Shown here in pieces: positions 54,500-63,540 of a DNA stretch of 64,000 nt. Position 1 is the first letter of the stretch, and every line of letters starts with the position of its first letter. The DNA lies in NCBI RefSeq assembly GCF_027111295.1, contig NZ_CP114287.1:1798001-1862000 (forward strand), in the 5' to 3' direction. The translations under genes were made by a program, and so were the position numbers. The stretch is from Flavobacterium gelatinilyticum (lineage in GTDB: Bacteria; Bacteroidota; Bacteroidia; Flavobacteriales; Flavobacteriaceae). The notes below the pieces were generated by a model. That model was not told the origin of the DNA and ran no database searches. It saw only the letters and a program-made list of their open reading frames with translations.

Positions 54500-54964
54500 A
54501 TGACACTTATTTCAACTGACAACACTAAGAATCAAGAAATTGTAAAAAATGTTTTTACACTGTATCTTGAGCAAAAAGGGCATCGCAAAACTCCTGAGCG
54601 TTATGCTATACTTCAGGAAATTTACGATAGCGAGGAGCATTTTGACATAGAAAACCTATACATCAAAATGAAAAACAAAAACTATCGTGTGAGCAGGGCT
54701 ACGCTTTACAACACGATTGAGTTATTGTTAGACTGCGCTTTGGTTAGAAAACATCAATTTGGGCAAAATCAGGCTTACTACGAAAAATCATACTTTGATA
54801 AACAGCACGATCACATCATTATGACAGATTCTGGTGAGGTAATCGAATTTTGTGACCCAAGAATTCAGACCATCAAAAAGACTATAGAAGAAATTTTTGA
54901 TATTGAAATCACCAATCACTCGCTTTATTTCTACGGAAACAAAAAGCAAAACTCAAATTCATAG
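54500..54964 (+). CDS. fur: Fur family transcriptional regulator
   Basis: 154 residues from the ATG at 54500 (the frame reaches a TTG three codons earlier). The winged helix contains [20 protein letters not shown] and [20 protein letters not shown]. The dimerisation part has the metal-site segment [20 protein letters not shown]. The two structural-zinc CxxC motifs of classical Fur are missing (TDSG in place of TxCG), leaving a single Cys in FCDP. Controls iron or other metal/peroxide genes by family knowledge; which metal is uncertain. It may have a leaderless transcript. Its 99 bp spacing to purA contains a weak hairpin. Confidence 0.88.
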   Translation: MTLISTDNTKNQEIVKNVFTLYLEQKGHRKTPERYAILQEIYDSEEHFDIENLYIKMKNKNYRVSRATLYNTIELLLDCALVRKHQFGQNQAYYEKSYFDKQHDHIIMTDSGEVIEFCDPRIQTIKKTIEEIFDIEITNHSLYFYGNKKQNSNS

Positions 54965-54986
54965 TCTCTTTAAACAGACTTTTTTA
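54963..54986 (+). terminator. Weak terminator after fur
   Basis: AGTCT / AGACT with an 8-nt loop, followed by TTTTTT, right at the fur stop. Confidence 0.35.
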
Positions 54987-55062
54987 AAAAATTAAAAAAA
55001 AGAAAATTAACTACATAATCAGTAGGACAGCTTAGATTGTCCCAACGCAAATTAAAAACAGA

Positions 55063-56334
55063 ATGACCGTAGATTTATTACTAGGATTACAATGGGGAGA
55101 TGAAGGTAAAGGAAAAATTGTTGACGTTCTTACCTCAAATTATGATATTATTGCTCGTTTTCAGGGAGGACCAAACGCAGGGCATACATTAGAATTTGAC
55201 GGAATTAAGCACGTACTTAGAACTATTCCTTCTGGAATTTTCCATAAAAATTCAGTAAACATAATCGGAAACGGCGTTGTTATTGATCCTGTAGTTTTTC
55301 AAAAAGAAATCGAAGGTTTAGAAAAATTCAACCTTGATATCAAAAGCAAATTAATCATTTCAAGAAAAGCACACTTAATTTTACCAACTCACCGTTTGCT
55401 TGACGCTGCTTCTGAAGCTTCAAAAGGTAAAGCAAAAATTGGTTCTACTCTTAAAGGTATTGGCCCAACTTATATGGACAAAACCGGAAGAAACGGATTA
55501 AGAGTGGGTGATATTGAATTAGAAGATTTCAAAGAGCGTTACAGAGCTTTGGCCGATAAACACGAGGCGATGATCGCTTTTCACGATGTAGCTATTCAGT
55601 ACAATCTTGCTGAACTTGAAAAAGAATTCTTCGAAGCTATTGAAGAGCTTAAAAAATTAGATTTCATTGACAGTGAAGAATACATGCACCAGGCTCAAAA
55701 AGCAGGTAAATCTATTCTTTGCGAAGGAGCTCAGGGATCTTTATTAGATGTTGATTTCGGAACATATCCTTTCGTAACGTCATCAAATACTACTGCAGCC
55801 GGAGCTTGTACTGGTTTAGGAATTGCTCCTAACAAAATCAAAGAGGTTTACGGAATTTTCAAAGCGTATGTTACACGCGTAGGAAGCGGACCTTTCCCAA
55901 CTGAACTTTTTGACGAAGTGGGCGCTACAATGGCAAGAGTAGGTAACGAATTTGGTTCTGTAACAGGAAGACAAAGACGTTGCGGCTGGTTAGACTTAGT
56001 TGCTTTAAAATATGCTGTTCAGGTTAACGGAGTTACACAGTTAATGATGATGAAAGGCGATGTTCTTTCTGGTTTTGAAACCTTAAAAGTATGTACAGAA
56101 TACAACTATAAAGGACAAAATATTTCTCATTTCCCATACAACATCGAACCGGAAAATGTTACACCGGTTTACAAAGAGTTTAAAGGATGGAAAGCTGACC
56201 TTACAGGATTGACAACTTATGATGAATTGCCAATTGAGCTGAAAGAATATATTGAGTTTATTGAAAAAGAAATCGAGGTTCCAATTAAAATTGTTTCAGT
56301 TGGACCGGACAGAAAACAAACAATCACGAAATAA
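55063..56334 (+). CDS. purA: Adenylosuccinate synthetase
   Basis: First committed step from IMP to AMP, using GTP and aspartate. 423 residues, standard length. GLQWGDEGKGKIVDVL is the GTP P-loop with catalytic Asp; GPNAGHT supplies the catalytic His (FQGGPNAGHTL). IGSTLKGIGPTYMDKTGRNG, ILCEGAQGSLLDVDFGTYPF and SVTGRQRRCGWLDL are all in place. guaB, for the GMP branch, is 2.4 kb downstream on the other strand. Ends in a strong terminator. Confidence 0.98.
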   Translation: MTVDLLLGLQWGDEGKGKIVDVLTSNYDIIARFQGGPNAGHTLEFDGIKHVLRTIPSGIFHKNSVNIIGNGVVIDPVVFQKEIEGLEKFNLDIKSKLIISRKAHLILPTHRLLDAASEASKGKAKIGSTLKGIGPTYMDKTGRNGLRVGDIELEDFKERYRALADKHEAMIAFHDVAIQYNLAELEKEFFEAIEELKKLDFIDSEEYMHQAQKAGKSILCEGAQGSLLDVDFGTYPFVTSSNTTAAGACTGLGIAPNKIKEVYGIFKAYVTRVGSGPFPTELFDEVGATMARVGNEFGSVTGRQRRCGWLDLVALKYAVQVNGVTQLMMMKGDVLSGFETLKVCTEYNYKGQNISHFPYNIEPENVTPVYKEFKGWKADLTGLTTYDELPIELKEYIEFIEKEIEVPIKIVSVGPDRKQTITK

Positions 56335-56342
56335 TACACTTT

Positions 56343-56372
56343 AAACGCTCTGATAATCAGAGCGTTTTTTTT
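56343..56372 (+). terminator. Intrinsic terminator of purA
   Basis: AAACGCTCTGA / TCAGAGCGTTT with loop TAA and eight Ts, 8 bp after the stop. Confidence 0.9.
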
Positions 56373-56384
56373 GACACTATAGTT

Positions 56385-56969
56385 ATGAGAAAAAATCCTG
56401 AAATAGAAATAACAGAAAATAAATTATTATCAGACAATTGGTACCTGTTACACAAAGTAACTTTTAATTATAAAAAAGAAAATCAGCCTGTAGAATCTCA
56501 CATTCGCGAAGTATACGATCGCGGAAACGGCGCCGCAATTTTATTGTACAATTCTCCCAAAAAAACGGTTGTTTTAACAAGACAATTTCGTTTACCAACT
56601 TATCTTAATGGAAACAAAACCGGAATGATGATCGAAGTCTGCGCCGGACTTCTGGACAAAGAAAATGCAGAACAGGCTATTATTCGTGAAACCGAAGAAG
56701 AAACAGGATATCGCTTAAGCAAAGTCCAAAAAGTCATTGAAACTTATATGTCTCCGGGATCTGTAACCGAGATTTTACATTTATTTGTCGGTGAATATGA
56801 CGAAAGCATGAAAGTAAGCGAGGGCGGCGGACTTGACGCTGAACAGGAAAACATTGAGGTTCTGGAATTTACTTTTGATGAAGCCTACTCTATGATTGAA
56901 TCAGGAGAAATTACTGACGCCAAGACCATTATGCTCTTGCAGCATGCAAAAATAAAAGGTTTGATTTAG
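56385..56969 (+). CDS. Nudix hydrolase, NudK-like (GDP-mannose pyrophosphatase)
   Basis: 194 residues. The Nudix box is GLLDKENAEQAIIRETEEET plus GY; the metal-binding RExxEE is intact, while the first Glu of GX5E is Asn. The preceding strands (EVYDRGNGAAILLYN, VVLTRQFRLPTYLNGNKTG) and following TYMSPGSVTEILHLFVGEYD match NudK/ADP-ribose pyrophosphatase type enzymes. It cleaves a nucleoside diphosphate-sugar into NMP and sugar phosphate. GDP-mannose is the usual substrate of NudK. Confidence 0.85.
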   Translation: MRKNPEIEITENKLLSDNWYLLHKVTFNYKKENQPVESHIREVYDRGNGAAILLYNSPKKTVVLTRQFRLPTYLNGNKTGMMIEVCAGLLDKENAEQAIIRETEEETGYRLSKVQKVIETYMSPGSVTEILHLFVGEYDESMKVSEGGGLDAEQENIEVLEFTFDEAYSMIESGEITDAKTIMLLQHAKIKGLI

Positions 56970-57212
56970 ATGTTTTTTGAGTATTTTTAGAACCTTGCTT
57001 AATTAAATAGGAAACAGTATTTACGCATTTGGATTAGATGAATTTATTCAGCTTTATTTTTAAATATTACTTCGTATCTTATCGACAGCAATGTTACCTT
57101 TACCTTCTTGTAAATTACAATTCAGTATGAAAATCCCGAAACCAATTCAAAAAATTATGTAACCCTTTTCAGCTATCATAATCATAACTTTATTTTCATA
57201 AAAACACGACCT

Positions 57213-58112
57213 ATGAAAAAGTTATATTACACAGCAAACGTACTACTTATATTAATGTTAGTCTTATTAGGTTTGGGATCGTGCAAAAAAAGCGATACCA
57301 TTAACCTTACTGAAAATACGGTTGAAAGACCAAAGAAAACAATTGAATATAAAAAACCGGAATCGGCAGTTTCTTATCAATTTACCAATGCAAAAGAATG
57401 GCTGAAAACAAATGAAAATGACAGCACAAAAATGGATATTGTGTATGCAGTAAACAGAGCCGACAAAGCGAATCTTAAAAAACTGGATTCAGTAGTAATT
57501 CCTGCAGATTTTAGCGGGGATCTGGTTTATTATTTACCATTTCCGCTGCATGTTTCGGCTTTAGAGGATGTTTCAAAAATTATTATTTTCTCTTATCCTA
57601 CACAAACCTTTGCCGCTTATGAAAACGGACAACTGGTTCGCACAGGTCCAACAAACATGGGAAGAAAAAAAGATCCTACTCCAACCGGATTGTTTTTTAC
57701 CAACTGGAAAGCAGAAAAAACAACGAGTACTTTTAATGACGAATGGGAATTAAAATGGAATTTCAATATTGAAAATAAACTGGGAGTTGGTTTCCACGAA
57801 TACGATCTTCCGGGTTATCCGGCTTCGCATTCCTGCTTGAGATTATTAGAAAAAGATGCCAAATATCTTTATAAATTCGCAGATGAATGGGTTTTAAAAG
57901 ACAAAGAAAATGTAAAAGTGAAAGGTACGCCGGTAGTAGTTTTTGGAAGTTATAATTTTGATGGACCAAAACCGTGGCTGCAGTTAGCTTCTGACGCTAA
58001 AGCTTTAAATATTTCTGAAGCTACTATAGAAAAGGAAACAAAACCTTTTATTCAGGAAATCTTAGAAAATCAAACCTTAAGAGAAACGGAGAAAAAAACA
58101 ACCTCTCTTTAG
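57213..58112 (+). CDS. L,D-transpeptidase (YkuD domain) lipoprotein
   Basis: 299 residues. N-terminal signal ending in LLGLGSC gives lipobox Cys24. The YkuD domain runs from SKIIIFSYPTQTFAAYENGQ to residue ~250. The catalytic motif is GVGFHEYDLPGYPASHSCLR, with His195, His206, nucleophile Cys208 and Arg210; the usual Gly before Cys is Ser. The enzyme forms 3-3 peptidoglycan cross-links or anchors proteins to the wall, in the periplasm. A helical C-terminal tail of ~45 residues follows. Lgt, encoded in this window, would lipidate it. Confidence 0.9.
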   Translation: MKKLYYTANVLLILMLVLLGLGSCKKSDTINLTENTVERPKKTIEYKKPESAVSYQFTNAKEWLKTNENDSTKMDIVYAVNRADKANLKKLDSVVIPADFSGDLVYYLPFPLHVSALEDVSKIIIFSYPTQTFAAYENGQLVRTGPTNMGRKKDPTPTGLFFTNWKAEKTTSTFNDEWELKWNFNIENKLGVGFHEYDLPGYPASHSCLRLLEKDAKYLYKFADEWVLKDKENVKVKGTPVVVFGSYNFDGPKPWLQLASDAKALNISEATIEKETKPFIQEILENQTLRETEKKTTSL

Positions 58113-58163
58113 AAAAAATATTTACTTTAGATTTAGATAATCTAAAAGTCAAACAACAAAAAT

Positions 58164-58199
58164 AAAAGGCGAGAGATTTAAATTCTTTCGCCTTTTTTT
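58164..58199 (+). terminator. Intrinsic terminator of the L,D-transpeptidase gene
   Basis: AAAAGGCGAGAGA / TCTTTCGCCTTTT (one G-U pair) with a 7-nt loop and a T run. Confidence 0.85.
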
Positions 58200-58275
58200 A
58201 TATGCCAAAATTAGATTCAATAATATTTAAAACAATTCAATACCTTTAAAAAGATAATTATCAATTTTCAACTCT

Positions 58276-58647
58276 ATGAAAACCAACAGCGAATTAGATA
58301 TTTTTGGTGAATTTTTAGTTAAAAACCTAAGAGACAAAGGAATTCAAAATGCGGAAACGCTTTTAAATGCTAAATCCAAAAGCCCTTCACTTTTAAAATT
58401 ACAATCTGAATTGAATAATTTTACAGATTCAGAAAAGAAACTCATACAGGAAGTTGTTATAAAAAGTATAGATGCTGCCATACATGATTTTCTATTTGCT
58501 ATACAAGAATTGGCGGATTTTGAAAATAACATTCAAATTCTGGTAAATGAAAAAAATATTGTCGATTTAAGTGACGGCATTCATGGTGAATCTTTTTCGG
58601 AAAATGGATGGAATGCAAAATACAGCAAATACGGCAGCAATGAATAA
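58276..58647 (+). CDS. Hypothetical protein
   Basis: 123 residues; I do not recognise it. It is mainly helical, without signal peptide or membrane segment: FGEFLVKNLRDKGIQNAETL, then SELNNFTDSEKKLIQEVVIK and AAIHDFLFAIQELADFENNI. A Gly/Ser/Asn-rich polar tail follows (GIHGESFSENGWNAKYSKYG). It is flanked by terminators on both sides, so it has its own transcript. The size and polar character would fit a small immunity or accessory protein, but nothing nearby supports that. Confidence 0.6.
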   Translation: MKTNSELDIFGEFLVKNLRDKGIQNAETLLNAKSKSPSLLKLQSELNNFTDSEKKLIQEVVIKSIDAAIHDFLFAIQELADFENNIQILVNEKNIVDLSDGIHGESFSENGWNAKYSKYGSNE

Positions 58648-58683
58648 ATACAGAAAAGATTTCATTCGATATACAAAACAAAA

Positions 58684-58712
58684 AAAGGCGTAAAAAATAC
58701 TTTTACGCCTTT
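58684..58712 (-). terminator. Intrinsic terminator of guaB
   Basis: AAAGGCGTAAAA / TTTTACGCCTTT with a 5-nt loop; an A run on the plus strand gives the U tract for the minus transcript. It may also stop the convergent hypothetical gene. Confidence 0.85.
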
Positions 58713-58735
58713 CTGTTTATATTGAAAACTAAAAA

Positions 58736-60208
58736 TTATCTTGAATAATTTGGAGCTTCTTTTGTAATAGTTACGTTGTGCGGGTGGCTTTCGGTAATTC
58801 CGCTGGAAGTAATTCTAACAAAACGCCCTGTTTCCTGCAATGTTGGAATATCTTTTGAACCGCAGTACCCCATTCCGGCACGAAGACCTCCAATAAACTG
58901 AAGCATACTTTCGTTTAATTCTCCTTTATAAGGCACACGTCCTACAATTCCTTCCGGAACTAATTTTTTAACATCATCCTCAACATCCTGAAAATAACGA
59001 TCTTTAGAACCTGTCTGCATTGCTTCTACAGACCCCATTCCGCGGTATGATTTGAATTTTCTTCCTTCGAAAATGATTGTTTCTCCCGGAGATTCTTTCG
59101 TTCCAGCTAATAATGAACCCAACATTACACAGTCAGCACCTGCTGCGATCGCTTTAGGAATATCTCCTGTATAACGAATACCACCATCTGCAATAACCGG
59201 AACTCCGGTTCCCTTAATAGCAGCAGCAACTTCTAAAACCGCAGAGAATTGAGGAAAACCAACACCTGCAACGATACGGGTTGTACAAATAGAACCAGGT
59301 CCTATACCAACTTTTACACCATCAGCACCATTTTCTACTAAATATTTAGCAGCTTCCGGCGTTGCAATGTTTCCAACAATCACATCTATTTGAGGAAATT
59401 TAGATTTTACTTCTTTTAAAGTATTAACTACACCTTCTGTGTGTCCGTGTGCCGTATCGATAATGATGGCATCTACACCTGCATTTACTAAAGCTTCAGC
59501 TCTTAGAACCGCATCTCCTGTAACTCCAATTGCAGCTGCAACTCTTAAACGTCCAAATGAATCTTTATTTGCGATTGGTTTTTGAGTCAGTTTTGTAATA
59601 TCTCTAAATGTAATTAAACCAACTAATTCATTTTTAGCGTTTACAACTGGTAATTTTTCTATTTTATGACCTTGTAAAACTACTTCAGCCTGTTCTAATG
59701 AAGTTCCTTCGGCAACTGTTACCAGGTTTGTACTTGTCATTACCTCAGCAATTGGTCTTGCTCCGTTTTTCTCGAAACGAAGATCACGATTGGTAACAAT
59801 TCCTTTTAGGATTTTATTTTCGTCAACGATTGGAATACCCCCGATTCCGAATTCTTTCATAGCGTTTTTTGCGTCTGCAATTGTTGAGTTTTCTGGTAAT
59901 GTTACCGGATCAATAATCATTCCTGCTTCAGCACGCTTCACTTTTCTAACCTTCGCCGCTTGCTGCTCGATGGTCATATTTTTATGTAAAACACCAATTC
60001 CGCCTTCCTGAGCCATAGCAATTGCCATTGCACTTTCGGTCACCGTATCCATAGCAGCAGATACGATCGGAACGTTTAATGTTATGTTCTTTGAGAATTT
60101 TGATTTAATACTCACTTCGCGGGGAAGCACATTCGAGTAGTTAGGTACTAATAATACATCGTCGTAAGTTAAACCTTCGCCGATAATCTTGGAGTTGTGT
60201 GCTATCAT
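58736..60208 (-). CDS. guaB: Inosine-5'-monophosphate dehydrogenase
   Basis: NAD-dependent conversion of IMP to XMP, the rate-limiting step of GMP synthesis. 490 residues, full length. [20 protein letters not shown] opens the barrel. The two CBS domains lie at about 95-200 ([31 protein letters not shown]). The active-site loop is [20 protein letters not shown] with the catalytic Cys, and [20 protein letters not shown] plus the flap [20 protein letters not shown] follow. A TATATTTG -7 box lies 27 bp upstream. Confidence 0.98.
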   Translation of the reverse strand: MIAHNSKIIGEGLTYDDVLLVPNYSNVLPREVSIKSKFSKNITLNVPIVSAAMDTVTESAMAIAMAQEGGIGVLHKNMTIEQQAAKVRKVKRAEAGMIIDPVTLPENSTIADAKNAMKEFGIGGIPIVDENKILKGIVTNRDLRFEKNGARPIAEVMTSTNLVTVAEGTSLEQAEVVLQGHKIEKLPVVNAKNELVGLITFRDITKLTQKPIANKDSFGRLRVAAAIGVTGDAVLRAEALVNAGVDAIIIDTAHGHTEGVVNTLKEVKSKFPQIDVIVGNIATPEAAKYLVENGADGVKVGIGPGSICTTRIVAGVGFPQFSAVLEVAAAIKGTGVPVIADGGIRYTGDIPKAIAAGADCVMLGSLLAGTKESPGETIIFEGRKFKSYRGMGSVEAMQTGSKDRYFQDVEDDVKKLVPEGIVGRVPYKGELNESMLQFIGGLRAGMGYCGSKDIPTLQETGRFVRITSSGITESHPHNVTITKEAPNYSR

Positions 60209-60234
60209 GTTGCAATTTCTAGTTGAATTGCGTG

Positions 60235-60242
60235 CAAATATA
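60235..60242 (-). promoter_or_regulatory. -7 element upstream of guaB
   Basis: CAAATATA on the plus strand is TATATTTG on the minus strand, 27 bp before the ATG. No -33 TTG at the ideal spacing. Confidence 0.5.
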
Positions 60243-60354
60243 GTGAATAAATTGCTAACTTGAGTACTAACACTCTCATAAATTTGTATTTACAGGAAAA
60301 TACTCACGTATTTACATTCCGTTTTTTAAAATCCGAAATTCCAGAAACGGTGTA

Positions 60355-60466
60355 ATAAATTGCAATCTTGAAATGCAAATTCCAACATTCAAGCAGAGAA
60401 ATAAATTTCAAAAAATTTACCAAAATTGAAATTTGAAAATTTCAACATAAAAAGATTTTTGGAATT
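60355..60466. repeat. AATTCCA / GAAATTT low-complexity spacer
   Basis: The spacer between guaB and the barrel gene contains AAATTCCAACATTCAA, AAATTGAAATTTGAAAATTT and TTTTTGGAATTTT strings that partly complement each other. It resembles the dispersed AAATTCCAA-type filler of flavobacterial intergenic DNA. Confidence 0.4.
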
Positions 60467-61864
60467 TTATTCTTTTTGTTGAAAAACAAAATTCAGTCCC
60501 ACCTGAAAAGCTGCACTATTGGCTTTTGATACATCTTTGTATTCCAAAACGTTATTTACCAAAGCATAAATATTAAAACTGCCCAGCGTTCCCGAAAGCC
60601 CAAGGCCTATATTTTTATTTGAAAAAGTATCGAATGTATAAGTTACTTTAGCATCTAGTTTTTCGAAAATATTCCTTTGATAGAAAAATGTCAACGCGGC
60701 GATTGGAACTCGTGGTGCAGACATGGCAAAAACTTGTCCGCCAACAGCATTTTTGTATCTTTTATTCACTTGTCCCCTGCAATTGCAATCATCATCAGAG
60801 CGGGATTCACCAAAAGAATATTGAAGCGAAGTGTATAATTTTGTCGGACGCCAGGTGGTGTATTTGTTGTGTAAAGTATCTCTTGGGATTGCTTTATCAA
60901 ATTCATCAAAAACATCCTCAGGATCATCAGAACCCAGAAAATCAGGATTGGCACCCTGATACTGATACGTTCCTTTATAAGTAAGCGTTTCAATATCTTT
61001 GGACTGCTTTATAAATCCAAGATCGATAATACTGGCCGTAAACTGAAGATTGTCTTTAAAATAATACGTAATTCCGGCATCGAGACCTAAGCCTAAACTT
61101 CCGTTGAAAAAAGTATTATGAGCAATATCAGATGCTATATTTCCTTCGTATTCATCTTTTGTAAAAGCCGAAATCCCCGAAGTTTTGAGTTCTAAATTAG
61201 AAGAAACAACCTGATTATAAATATTTGGCGTTCCGTCAGTCTGATTTGTTAAAATATATCCCGAATTATTAGTTGAAACCGCATTTGCGCCACTTGAATA
61301 AATTTTCGCGCGTCCGCCCAAAACAAGTTTATCACTGATTTTTTTATGAAAACCAACATGAAAAACAGAAAGGACTTCAGCTTTCAGACTCAAATCTCCC
61401 AGATTAAATGATTTTCCCATATAGTCTTTATTCCCTTCTAAAGCCAGCAAAGCAAGATCTTTGGGCATAAACATAAAAAAATCAAATTCCTGATAAGCTC
61501 CAAATGATATATACGAACGGCTCTCCTTTCCTCCTATTCTGAATCCGCCGGAAAATATTTCCAACTGCTGATTCGTAATTACTTTATCATTTCGGGAAGA
61601 TTTATTGACTACATTTCGAACTTTCTGATTAAAGTCGACTCCGTTATCTGCAAACAAATCATAGGCAGAAAAGCTTTTTGATCCTAAATTAGCTGAAATT
61701 CCTGACAATATTGGTATTCCAAAATAAAATTTATATGAAACATCGGCTCCGGGATTTACCATCGAAGCCTGCGGAATAGACGTGAAATTGTACAGCACTT
61801 CCTTATTTTGAGAAAAACAGGAAATCACACCAAACAAACATAAAATTAGACAGACTTTTTTCAT
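60467..61864 (-). CDS. DUF5723-like outer-membrane barrel protein
   Basis: 465 residues with signal peptide (KKVCLILCLFGVISCFSQ) and a pattern typical of DUF5723: SIPQASMVNPGADVSYKFYF, GIPILSGISANLGSKSFSAY, SRSYISFGAYQEFDFFMFMP. Long amphipathic strands run to the end, FQVGLNFVFQQKE. The Cys in VISCFSQ has no good lipobox context. It overlaps the upstream lipoprotein gene by 4 bp, so the two are translated together and may form an outer-membrane unit. Function unknown; related in layout to PorP/SprF-type barrels. Confidence 0.75.
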   Translation of the reverse strand: MKKVCLILCLFGVISCFSQNKEVLYNFTSIPQASMVNPGADVSYKFYFGIPILSGISANLGSKSFSAYDLFADNGVDFNQKVRNVVNKSSRNDKVITNQQLEIFSGGFRIGGKESRSYISFGAYQEFDFFMFMPKDLALLALEGNKDYMGKSFNLGDLSLKAEVLSVFHVGFHKKISDKLVLGGRAKIYSSGANAVSTNNSGYILTNQTDGTPNIYNQVVSSNLELKTSGISAFTKDEYEGNIASDIAHNTFFNGSLGLGLDAGITYYFKDNLQFTASIIDLGFIKQSKDIETLTYKGTYQYQGANPDFLGSDDPEDVFDEFDKAIPRDTLHNKYTTWRPTKLYTSLQYSFGESRSDDDCNCRGQVNKRYKNAVGGQVFAMSAPRVPIAALTFFYQRNIFEKLDAKVTYTFDTFSNKNIGLGLSGTLGSFNIYALVNNVLEYKDVSKANSAAFQVGLNFVFQQKE

Positions 61865-62409
61865 TCGATCACCAAATAAGCTGTTGCACCAGATCGTAAT
61901 TTAAGGCTTCCCAAACTGTCTTCGTCTAAAGGCGGTCCGGAAGCTATTAAGACTGCAAACCCAATTTTTACGGTTTGTTTTAAAAGATCCAGTCTTTGGT
62001 TTTCGAAAACTTGTGCGGGGTATTTTATAATATTCTGCCCTCCTGTATAGGCAGGAACCGGATAAGGAATAGTCTCCATAATCTCATCATTGGCATTTAT
62101 AAGCTGCAGATTTAGATAGAAAGATCTGTCGATTGTATTTTCGATTTCGATATCAAAATCGACTCTCTTTAAGCGATTATTGAAAAACTTATCTTTAAAA
62201 ATATCAAAATTACGGGCATCATATCCGGCATGAATTCCCCCGTCATCAATTAACTGATTGGCAGGAACATCAAAATAAGCAAGGTTGGCTGCAAAAACGG
62301 GTTCGAGTTTTAAATCCTTTACCTGATCGAAATCTAAATTGCTGGAACAGGAAAAAAATATAAGCGGTATTAGTACTCTTGAAATTCGGGCAAATAAGTT
62401 AGCTTTCAT
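61861..62409 (-). CDS. Hypothetical lipoprotein paired with a DUF5723-like barrel
   Basis: 182 residues. The N terminus RISRVLIPLIFFSCSSN gives a lipobox with Cys21. The mature part is beta-rich (VDFDIEIENTIDRSFYLNLQ, VKIGFAVLIASGPPLDE, LRSGATAYLVIE) and holds no known catalytic motif. Translational overlap with the barrel gene indicates a joint role at the outer membrane. Family not recognised. Confidence 0.7.
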   Translation of the reverse strand: MKANLFARISRVLIPLIFFSCSSNLDFDQVKDLKLEPVFAANLAYFDVPANQLIDDGGIHAGYDARNFDIFKDKFFNNRLKRVDFDIEIENTIDRSFYLNLQLINANDEIMETIPYPVPAYTGGQNIIKYPAQVFENQRLDLLKQTVKIGFAVLIASGPPLDEDSLGSLKLRSGATAYLVIE

Positions 62410-62562
62410 AACAACTAATAAACTGATAATACATATTAGAACTCTTTTTTAAGTTCCTTATTATCTGTGAATAGTAAATATAGTTATTTTTTTTATGAAA
62501 TTACTTATAATTTTAGGTTCTGATACTTTTTAAAATTCATTCAAAGCCAATCAGTCATTTTT

Positions 62563-63447
62563 TTAATGAAACTTACCAAATACTTTTGATGCTTCGTTAT
62601 AAGCACTTTCAAAGCTTAAAGAATTAAGTCCGGTTACTTTTTTATTAGCTGTAAAATAAGAAACCAGTTTCTCTGTAGGCATATTTCCTGTTAGTTTATC
62701 TGTTGCCATTGGACAGCCTCCAAACCCCTGAATTGCACCATCAAAACGGGTACAGCCTGCTTTTGCCGCTGCGTCGATTTTTTCAAACCAGGTGTCGGGT
62801 GTTGTATGGAGATGCGCACCAAATTCGATTTCAGGATATTTCGGAATTAAATTAGAAAACAAATACGTAATAACTTCAGGAGTAGAACTTCCAACTGTAT
62901 CTGAAAGCGAAAGAATTTTTACGCCCATTCCGGCCAGTTTTTCGGTCCATTCGCTTACTATTTCAACATTCCACGGATCGCCGTACGGATTTCCAAATCC
63001 CATTGAAAGATAGGTTACGACTTCTTTATTCTTTTTATCGGCAATTTCCAGAATCTCTTCCAGAGTAATTAGAGATTCGGCAATGGTTTTATGAGTATTA
63101 CGCATCTGAAAGTTCTCAGAAATAGAAAAAGGAAATCCTAAATACTGAATCGCTTCATGTTCTGATGCCTGAGCAGCACCTTGTGTGTTCGCAATTATCG
63201 AAAGAAGTTTACTTGATGTCTGCGATAGATCAAGCTGCGCCAGGACCTCAGCCGTGTCCTGCATCTGAGGAATAGCTTTGGGCGATACAAAACTTCCAAA
63301 ATCAATCGTATCAAATCCTACACGAAGCAGTGCCTGTATGTATGTAACTTTATTTTTGGTTGGAATAAAAGTTTTAATACCCTGCATGGCATCTCGTGGA
63401 CATTCGATAATCTTGATTTTTGTATTCAAAACTTTTTTCTTTTGCAA
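62563..63447 (-). CDS. Hydroxymethylglutaryl-CoA lyase
   Basis: About 294 residues. Splits HMG-CoA into acetyl-CoA and acetoacetate, in leucine catabolism. The TIM-barrel motifs IIECPRDAMQGIKTFIPTKN (catalytic Arg and metal-binding Asp), FGSFVSPKAIPQM, LSLSDTVGSSTP, FGAHLHTTPDTW (His metal ligands) and GAIQGFGGCPMATDKLTGNM (catalytic Cys) are complete. There is no ATG before the essential ECPRD motif, so translation starts at TTG, at 63447 or 63429. Divergent from satD; the operator array lies between them. Confidence 0.9.
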   Translation of the reverse strand: MQKKKVLNTKIKIIECPRDAMQGIKTFIPTKNKVTYIQALLRVGFDTIDFGSFVSPKAIPQMQDTAEVLAQLDLSQTSSKLLSIIANTQGAAQASEHEAIQYLGFPFSISENFQMRNTHKTIAESLITLEEILEIADKKNKEVVTYLSMGFGNPYGDPWNVEIVSEWTEKLAGMGVKILSLSDTVGSSTPEVITYLFSNLIPKYPEIEFGAHLHTTPDTWFEKIDAAAKAGCTRFDGAIQGFGGCPMATDKLTGNMPTEKLVSYFTANKKVTGLNSLSFESAYNEASKVFGKFH

Positions 63448-63540
63448 AGGCTAAGGTAGTTCCTTTTTTAAACAAATAAAAATTAATACTCTTTCCATGT
63501 TAATTTATTTAAATATGAAACTAATGATTCTGGTTTATAA

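Noticed and set aside
55025..55042. GGACA-N8-TGTCC inverted repeat before purA as a regulator site
   Set aside because: Only 5-bp arms and a single copy; too short to separate from chance.
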